A DNA stretch of 64,000 bases. Origin: Parasedimentitalea maritima (GTDB lineage: Bacteria > Pseudomonadota > Alphaproteobacteria > Rhodobacterales > Rhodobacteraceae). Under the pieces are notes generated by a model. The model saw only the letters and a list, made by a program, of their open reading frames with translations, made no database searches and had not been told where the DNA came from. The position numbers and the translations under genes are program-made. Shown piece after piece: positions 58,430 to 64,000 of this stretch. The DNA is taken from the NCBI RefSeq assembly GCF_005771405.1, contig NZ_VAUA01000003.1:124001-188000 (forward strand), read 5' to 3'. Numbering within the stretch: the first letter of the stretch is position 1; each line of letters starts with the position of its first letter.

Positions 58430-60115
58430 CTAGAACAGTTGCAAATCTTTCTCACCGCTTTGGATCTCGGCGAGGTTCGGCATGTTCAGGATTGCCAGGG
58501 GTGCTGGTGACTCGCCCGGCATCGCAACTGTCGGCTTCATAGCCGCTCCCATTCCAAAGGCGGGTTGCTTCAGCTCCCCTCGGATATCGCGCAGTAGCGT
58601 TTTATGATCCGGCATCGTTTTGATTATCTGCGCAAGGTCAGCTTGTGCGCCCTTCTTCCATTGGAACCAAATCGGTTTCTTCAACGGCCGCAGACGATCG
58701 CGGATACCAGCACCATAGCCCGTGTCATAGACCTGTTTGCCCAAAAGAACCGTCTGATAAACACGATAGTCAAATAGCGTGGCGAACTCGATATCGTGGT
58801 CCATCGGCAGGCGGTGCTGCCACAGATCCAGGTTCTCGGCCAACCGATCCGATATCTTCATCTCTGTGCGCGCATCGATCCAATATTGGTCATCCGTGCG
58901 GTTGCCCAATCTATAGTGCAGGCAGATGAAATCCAGAACCTCTTCATTAAGCTTATTCACCTGCCGATTATATCTTGCCCGCAGGGACGGATCGATGTCT
59001 CGCGTGGGCAAGTGCTCAGCGAACCAACGCACCGCATGATCAATCATATGAATCGCAGTACTCTCTAACGGCTCAATAAACCCGCCGGAAAGACCGATCG
59101 CCACACAGTTCTTGACCCAAGCATTGCGCACACGCCCGATGCGCAACGGGATCACGCGCGGCGTCGCCCCTTTGCCGCTGTCGCCCAGCCATTCGAGATA
59201 TTCATCTGCTGCCTGATCATCTGTACGATGCGCGGAAGAGAACACATACCCCGTTCCCACACGGTTGTAGAGCGGCACCCGCCACGTCCATCCTGCACCA
59301 AGTGCAGTCGATCGCGTGAGGCTTTCGATTTTCTCTGGATCGGGGTGTCCAATTTGCAAAGCGAGGGCACGATCGTTGGGCAGATAGTCCGAGTACTCCA
59401 CAAACGGCTCGCCAAGTGCTTTATTGATTATCAACCCGCGAAACCCGGTACAATCTACGACCATTTCGATGTCATGACGGCCCTTGCGCTCTAGCATCAG
59501 ATGGCTGACGTTGCCCTGCTCATCCAACTCAACCGATTGCACTTCATCTTGGATATGCTCGACACCGCGCTTGGTGCAGATCTTGGTAAGCATGCCTGCA
59601 AATTTAACTGCGTCCAGGTGATACGCATACCCAAACCGCTGCTCAAATTCGGGCTGCCCCAATTGACGCGCGCCTTTGCATAGGCGGCCCAAATGATCGT
59701 GTGGCGAAATGGACTGAGTAAAATCTCGATCCCCATTGCCAAAGCGCAAGAAATATTCGGCGGCCTCTAGCCCATGCATCATCTGACCGTGAGCAAAGGG
59801 ATTGACATAATCGATGCGATTACCCTTGGCGTCCTTGTTCCAGTTGCAAAACTTCACCCCAAGTTTGAACGACGCATTGGTCTCGCGGAAAAAGTCCCGC
59901 TCTGAAATGCCCGCCTCACGGATCATGCGTGGCATGCGCGGAACTGTGGCCTCGCCGACCCCTACGGTGGCGATATTGGGGCTCTCAATCAGGCAGATGT
60001 GGGGACGATCTTTAGGCGCCGAAGTGCGGGAAAACATCATATCCAGGTTCAGCGCGGTCATCCAACCTGCCGTGCCGCCGCCCACAATGGTGATTTTTCG
60101 CAAACGATTGTCCAT
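58430..60115 (-). CDS. Flavin-dependent tryptophan halogenase
   Basis: 561 residues. Uses reduced FAD, oxygen and halide to make HOCl/HOBr, which is relayed to a catalytic lysine that halogenates tryptophan or an indole-like substrate. Features are GGGTAGW (12-18, FAD binding), GVGEATVP (52-59), FKLGVKFCNW (83-92, containing the candidate catalytic lysine) and the halogenase signature GWTWRVP (275-281). C-terminal FAD-contact residues are in LSGGFIEPLESTAIHM. The length matches PrnA/RebH. No flavin reductase or biosynthetic cluster is visible nearby. The natural substrate cannot be deduced. Confidence 0.92.
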   Translation of the reverse strand: MDNRLRKITIVGGGTAGWMTALNLDMMFSRTSAPKDRPHICLIESPNIATVGVGEATVPRMPRMIREAGISERDFFRETNASFKLGVKFCNWNKDAKGNRIDYVNPFAHGQMMHGLEAAEYFLRFGNGDRDFTQSISPHDHLGRLCKGARQLGQPEFEQRFGYAYHLDAVKFAGMLTKICTKRGVEHIQDEVQSVELDEQGNVSHLMLERKGRHDIEMVVDCTGFRGLIINKALGEPFVEYSDYLPNDRALALQIGHPDPEKIESLTRSTALGAGWTWRVPLYNRVGTGYVFSSAHRTDDQAADEYLEWLGDSGKGATPRVIPLRIGRVRNAWVKNCVAIGLSGGFIEPLESTAIHMIDHAVRWFAEHLPTRDIDPSLRARYNRQVNKLNEEVLDFICLHYRLGNRTDDQYWIDARTEMKISDRLAENLDLWQHRLPMDHDIEFATLFDYRVYQTVLLGKQVYDTGYGAGIRDRLRPLKKPIWFQWKKGAQADLAQIIKTMPDHKTLLRDIRGELKQPAFGMGAAMKPTVAMPGESPAPLAILNMPNLAEIQSGEKDLQLF

Positions 60116-60697
60116 GTATTTTGTTCCCCGATTTCAATACCCTTTCGAACACAATCATGTGATTTTCTACATAAGCAAGGAAATTTGCTAAATAAGTAAA
60201 TTTGAAGGCCGCTTTTCGACCGCCAACATGAAGCTATCGGTCTTTTTCAACGCGGCTAAAGCCATCATTGCGCTAGCGAAGTTGTGTAGCCAAAGGGGTT
60301 GCTCACTGGGTGTTGCGGCCCAAAGTGATCACCGGTTAAGACGCTGCTTCTCTACGGCATCTACCCACATTTGGGCCTCGAAGAGCTCACACCGTAGGAA
60401 CAAAACTAACGTACAAGAAACAACCTGCCCCTGAACAAAGCTAGCCCATAGACTGGCCCCGGTGGAGAGTGGCCACCAGTCTTGCGGTGAGACATTAACG
60501 CATCATGCATACGCCAAAAGACCCCTTTCTGCACTGGAGTAACTTGACCTGCATTTGGTGCTATTTTCATGCAACTGTGAACGACCCTGATACGGTTGTC
60601 CGATACTCGAATAGTGTTCCCACTGAAAATTCGAAGGTAGTTCCAAATTGGTCTCGCTAGGAACGCTAATTTGTCACTGCCAGATTGTTCCCCACTC
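60116..60697. other. Gene-free stretch upstream of the halogenase
   Basis: It contains the halogenase promoter region (AT-rich 60116-60230) and, from about 60400, decayed intergenic sequence like that seen elsewhere in the window. No gene supported. Confidence 0.5.
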
Positions 60698-62182
60698 TTA
60701 GGCCAAAGCACCGGCAATTTTGGCTAGATTATCAACTGCACCTTTCAGGGCATTTGCTTCATTGGCCGAATTCACAGCACCACGGATGATTGGAAAACTG
60801 GAACTTTGCGCTTCTTTATAAGCGTCGACGGCAGTTTCAGCTGCATTGTAAAGCTCCATATGTAGCTCATGTGCGCTCAGCACAGAAACCGCTTTTTCGA
60901 TGAGTTCAGCATTCGCGATCCTCAACTTTTGCAGGGTTTTGAGTTTGTCACTCTTCTCCACGCCCAACTTTTTGGTAATCAAATGCTCCATATGAGTGAG
61001 TTGGTTCATCCCACTTTCAGCACCACCCAACAACTCTTTGGCCTTGTCACGCACCTGATGGGTTTTAGCCAAAAGCTTGGTCATGTCATCTTCGGCAGCT
61101 TTACAGCTCTTTAAAAATGGAACACCCAAAATTGACAATAGCTCCTTAGCATTTGCAGAAGGGCTCGCAGCAGTTTTAGCTTCCAGCGCCTTGGAAATGG
61201 CTGCAACTTTCTTTTGCACGTCTGCCGCTGCCGCATCTGCACTTTGCGCCAGCTTCTTTATCGTCAGCGCGATACCCACCAGATCCTTGATCATCTTGCC
61301 GTAAACAATAACGGCTGTGCCAAAGGATGCCACACAGGCCACTGCCCCGGCGCTGAGACTCAGAACCCCAAAAGCGATTTTTTTAGCGCACTTAATCCGC
61401 ATCGCCTTTAGGGCATCCCGCCCTTTCAAAAGGTTCTTCCAGTGGTTCTCTATAGCCTTTACACAGTCATCCCCGGCTTTCGACGTGAATTGTTGTAGGT
61501 TTTTGTTCGCCAAAGTTTCCAAGCCATCCCATTCCAGAACGTTCAGATGTACAAATTCAACTTCGTCCAGCGCCTTTTTCTTGTACTTTTTGGAAATCTC
61601 AGCCTCTGCAACGCGCTGCATCGTGGCCAGGCTCACTCCCTCCACACCCTTGACGAGATCGTCCAGAAGATCGGATGGCAGTTTCATCTCAACCTCAACA
61701 ACGAAGCTGCTAACCTTCGCTGGATTGACGTTTGAGTATTGGCGGACCTCCGCTTTGGTTAGTAGCGCAACATTAGCTACGGTCTCTTGCGTGGTCTGCG
61801 CCTTGATCAAGCGTTTGCGTCTGGCTTCGATGCTCACAAGAATGTCCGAAATGGAATCTGCTAAGTCTCCGGGAGCTTCGCCGCCTTCGTACCAAGCGAG
61901 CTTGGCCTTTTTTGCGGATTTCTTCAGCTCCCCCTGAATAACCCCGATCCGACGCATAAGAGCGGGAATTTCGTTGCTCTTACTAAAGGCTGTTTCCTTG
62001 TCGAACCAGTCCACCATGCCGCTTGCATCATCTAAGCCCTTCAGGTGATTTCCGATTTTCGAACTTATGGAGACATCCTTGGCCTTTAGCCCAAACGCAT
62101 CGTTATCCAAAATTTGTTTGATGCAGTTGTCATAGCCGGTCAGCGCCCGCACCCATTGTTTTTGAAAATCAGTTTTGGGCAA
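60698..62182 (-). CDS. Large helical protein with central hydrophobic hairpin, function unknown
   Basis: 494 residues, nearly all alpha-helix and coiled coil. Long charged helices (RRIGVIQGELKKSAKKAKLA; SISDILVSIEARRKRLIKAQ) flank a hydrophobic stretch around 275-315 (IAFGVLSLSAGAVACVASFG; TAVIVYGKMIKDLVGIALTI) that could form a membrane hairpin. A second helical bundle follows (SADAAAADVQKKVAAISKAL; GMNQLTHMEHLITKKLGVEK). No signal peptide. The shape recalls alpha-helical pore-forming toxins (ClyA/HBL type), but no family signature is recognised and no immunity gene is adjacent. Confidence 0.6.
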   Translation of the reverse strand: MPKTDFQKQWVRALTGYDNCIKQILDNDAFGLKAKDVSISSKIGNHLKGLDDASGMVDWFDKETAFSKSNEIPALMRRIGVIQGELKKSAKKAKLAWYEGGEAPGDLADSISDILVSIEARRKRLIKAQTTQETVANVALLTKAEVRQYSNVNPAKVSSFVVEVEMKLPSDLLDDLVKGVEGVSLATMQRVAEAEISKKYKKKALDEVEFVHLNVLEWDGLETLANKNLQQFTSKAGDDCVKAIENHWKNLLKGRDALKAMRIKCAKKIAFGVLSLSAGAVACVASFGTAVIVYGKMIKDLVGIALTIKKLAQSADAAAADVQKKVAAISKALEAKTAASPSANAKELLSILGVPFLKSCKAAEDDMTKLLAKTHQVRDKAKELLGGAESGMNQLTHMEHLITKKLGVEKSDKLKTLQKLRIANAELIEKAVSVLSAHELHMELYNAAETAVDAYKEAQSSSFPIIRGAVNSANEANALKGAVDNLAKIAGALA

Positions 62183-62485
62183 TTTAAAACTCTCTTCCTA
62201 CCGTATTGCGAGATATCCTTAGAAAATCCGAAACTGACGGACAATGCTCCTCAGCTTCCTTAACAAGGTTACGTTGCAGAGGTTTTACGTCCCGATCAAG
62301 TTTTGTTTGACCACCCTGCAAAGAATACAACGTCCATTGAGCGACTTTGTTGAGCTGTGAATGGTTATCTTCTCACCCATGAGAAGATGCATATCTAAGC
62401 GCCGCGGTTGCTGCCCCCATCGACGTGCCTACCGACGGAGGGGGCAGCCCTTGCTTAACTTGGTGTACAAGCTCTTTCGCTCAGA
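62183..62485. other. Gap between the helical protein and pseudoazurin genes
   Basis: No gene. A 9-bp stem GCTGCCCCC / GGGGGCAGC (62410-62448, 21-base loop with further pairing) lies just downstream of the leftward pseudoazurin gene and may end it, though no T-run follows. Confidence 0.5.
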
Positions 62486-62932
62486 CTAGTCAATCGCAAG
62501 CTTTGACAGTTGTTCAGTAAAGCGTTGAACGGCCTTTTTGGGAATGCGACCTTCCAGAAATCCTTCGGGGGCTTGCAGGGTTTCGGCCCCAACCGCGACA
62601 GTCATCACCATGCCCATGTTGTAATGCGGTTTGCATTTTACGCCGTAAAAACCTTCTGCCTGAAAAACGAATTCAACCTCTTCGTTAATGGCACCTTTGA
62701 AGCCCTCCACGCCCGCGGGGACCATCGTCTTCACTGTTTCCGCATTATGTCCCTTGTCCGTCACGAGAAAGCGAACGGTGTCACCCGCATCTACCCTTAA
62801 GAACGAAGGTTCAAAAACCATGCGCCCTTCTTCTGATCGGTTCATCATGCGAACCTCATGGATTTCCGCACTCGAAACCGTCGCAAGTCCAGCCAATACA
62901 ACTGCAATCGCTGTGGTAACAAACTTTGCCAT
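62486..62932 (-). CDS. Pseudoazurin (blue copper electron carrier)
   Basis: 148 residues from ATG at 62932 (GGAG about six bases upstream; the longer frame to 63061 is rejected). Signal peptide (AKFVTTAIAVVLAGLATVSS, cleavage near residue 22), then a cupredoxin fold with type 1 copper ligands H62 (GHNAET), C100, H103 and M108 (CKPHYNMGM). In rhodobacteria pseudoazurin passes electrons to nitrite or N2O reductase in the periplasm. It is divergent from a truncated haemoglobin gene, which fits a nitrogen-oxide-related locus. Confidence 0.93.
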   Translation of the reverse strand: MAKFVTTAIAVVLAGLATVSSAEIHEVRMMNRSEEGRMVFEPSFLRVDAGDTVRFLVTDKGHNAETVKTMVPAGVEGFKGAINEEVEFVFQAEGFYGVKCKPHYNMGMVMTVAVGAETLQAPEGFLEGRIPKKAVQRFTEQLSKLAID

Positions 62933-63045
62933 ATCATTCTCCAATCTGAGCATTTTTGCCGCACCATCACTTACGATCTTAAATAGGTATTTACAATGCC
63001 AATTTAAAAAACTACACCAGCCTTGAACAAAATCGGGGTTGGCTG

Positions 63046-63501
63046 ATGACGAAAACTGCACATAGAACTGCCCTACTAAGGCGCACTGAGGTTCAAAGGC
63101 GCGCCGCTGAGATGGGCTTCAACACCGAGTCCATTCGGCTGGTCATAACTGTCTTCTACAGCAAGGTGCGCCAACATCAGGTTCTGGGCCCCCTCTTCCA
63201 TGCCTCGGTTGCAGACTGGGGCGAACACCTTACAAAAATGGAGCGGTTCTGGCGTGGGGTCCTGTTAAACAGCGGCGAATATTCAGGCAAACCGGTGCAG
63301 ATACACGCAGGCTTACCCACCCTGGAACCCGATCATTTTCCGATCTGGCTTGCACTTTTCTCCCAAACGCTATCCGAAGTCAGCCCGAATCCAGACTTTA
63401 CAGTACACATGATGCGGCGCGCGGAAAACATTGCCGTCAGTCTTGTTCGGGGGCTGGGTGGCACTGGCAACGGCGCGGCTTCAACTGAGGTGACGTCATG
63501 A
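63046..63501 (+). CDS. Group III truncated haemoglobin
   Basis: 151 residues. A 2-on-2 globin with features of the group III family: VITVFYSKVRQHQVLGPLFH, WGEHLTKMERFWRGVLLNSG, then HAGLPTLEPDHFPIWLALFS. Conserved Phe/Tyr and the proximal-side histidine are in the expected places. Likely roles are nitric oxide or oxygen chemistry. Divergent from pseudoazurin (113 bases between starts), and its stop overlaps the next start (ATGA), so it forms an operon with the membrane protein. Confidence 0.88.
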   Translation: MTKTAHRTALLRRTEVQRRAAEMGFNTESIRLVITVFYSKVRQHQVLGPLFHASVADWGEHLTKMERFWRGVLLNSGEYSGKPVQIHAGLPTLEPDHFPIWLALFSQTLSEVSPNPDFTVHMMRRAENIAVSLVRGLGGTGNGAASTEVTS

Positions 63502-63989
63502 CACCCAAATTTACATCTGCGGTTTTCTTTATTTGGGCTGGTCTGTCTGTAGGTGGCAACATCCTTGCCGCAGCCGCAAAATTTCAGGTTTCAACACTCA
63601 CCACGGCGGAGCTGTTGTTGGTGGGCCGTGCTCAGTTCGCTTGGTTGGGGAACGCGGAATGGATCCTCTGTGCGACAGTTCTTTTGCTTTTGGCAGCAGG
63701 ACGGCAACGTCCAACGCCCGCTCACTGTCTGATCATACTTCTACTGGTGTTACAGCAACATTGGTTGACCCCTTTGCTGCAACTCCGCACCGATATGATC
63801 ATCGCCGGCAACGTGCCCGATGGCCCTGCATTGCATTTTCTTTTCGTCGGGGCCGAAGTCGCAAAACTTACCCTCCTGATGTTCGCCGGGCTTTTGCAAC
63901 CTGACACTCAAAGAAAGGCACAGCGTCTGACATGGCAGTTGCCCCGTCACCCTCTCAACTTGAAAGGCTGTTCCGTTGAAAAACTTTGA
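63498..63989 (+). CDS. Integral membrane protein, globin-coupled operon
   Basis: 163 residues with four hydrophobic segments: SAVFFIWAGLSVGGNILAAA, WILCATVLLLLAAG, HCLIILLLVLQQHWLTPLLQ and HFLFVGAEVAKLTLLMFAGL. The start ATG overlaps the globin stop. Family not recognised by name; similar small membrane proteins accompany haem-copper or nitrogen-oxide genes. The last coding base is 11 bases from the window end. Confidence 0.7.
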   Translation: MTPKFTSAVFFIWAGLSVGGNILAAAAKFQVSTLTTAELLLVGRAQFAWLGNAEWILCATVLLLLAAGRQRPTPAHCLIILLLVLQQHWLTPLLQLRTDMIIAGNVPDGPALHFLFVGAEVAKLTLLMFAGLLQPDTQRKAQRLTWQLPRHPLNLKGCSVEKL

Positions 63990-64000
63990 TATTTCCGGTG

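Overview
The window is high-GC alphaproteobacterial DNA, most likely from a marine Rhodobacterales/Roseobacter-group bacterium. The evidence is the flavour of its genes (VirD2-like relaxase with MobC, ArdC, DUF1064 and Mor-like phage genes, pseudoazurin beside a truncated haemoglobin) and a tRNA-Cys(GCA)-type 3' half used as an attachment core. About 57.6 kb of the 64 kb is accessory DNA in two adjacent mobile elements; the last ~6.3 kb looks chromosomal.

Region A (1-17870) is the right part of a mobilizable island or integrated plasmid, transcribed mostly leftward. It holds a VirD4/TraG coupling protein (cut by the window edge), a relaxase, a MobC-like protein, a palindrome-rich oriT-like gap, an ArdC antirestriction operon and a GIY-YIG/DUF4357 nuclease. 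A three-gene operon follows: UvrD helicase-nuclease, DNA methyltransferase Mod and type III-like helicase-nuclease Res. Next come a HipBA module with three evenly phased operators and a helix-turn-helix initiator-like gene with iterons inside its coding sequence. The region ends at a 47-bp copy of the tRNA-Cys 3' half.

Region B (17918-57596) is a ~39.7-kb prophage bounded by identical 47-bp tRNA-Cys fragments. It has a lambda-type head (Nu1/GpA terminase, lambda-type portal, fused protease-capsid) joined to a P2-type contractile tail (V, PAAR, W, J, I, fibre, FI, FII, E/E', T, U, X, D). The lysis cassette is a holin-lysozyme fusion, a spanin-like lipoprotein and a membrane/coiled-coil protein. 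The early region has a Mor-like activator, a DUF1064 nuclease, a second iteron-bearing initiator and divergent cro/cI-type genes with four matching operators, followed by the integrase. Cargo sits at three places: small secreted or membrane proteins on the opposite strand inside the baseplate operon (29.0-31.2 kb), a classical Mod/Res type III restriction system beside the lysis genes (42.5-46.8 kb), and a block after the integrase (52.0-57.2 kb) with an HNH nuclease and two unrecognised proteins carrying HEPN-like R-x4-H motifs.

Region C (57644-64000) has an IS3-family transposase remnant, a flavin-dependent tryptophan halogenase, a large helical protein of unknown function, pseudoazurin, a group III truncated haemoglobin and a small membrane protein.

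Neither att copy is a complete tRNA gene. The simplest reading is a tandem array in which the intact tRNA-Cys lies left of the window. The most unusual points are the paired iteron-in-gene origins on two different elements, the UvrD-Mod-Res operon, a five-copy element on the late strand of the phage, and the HEPN-like cargo.
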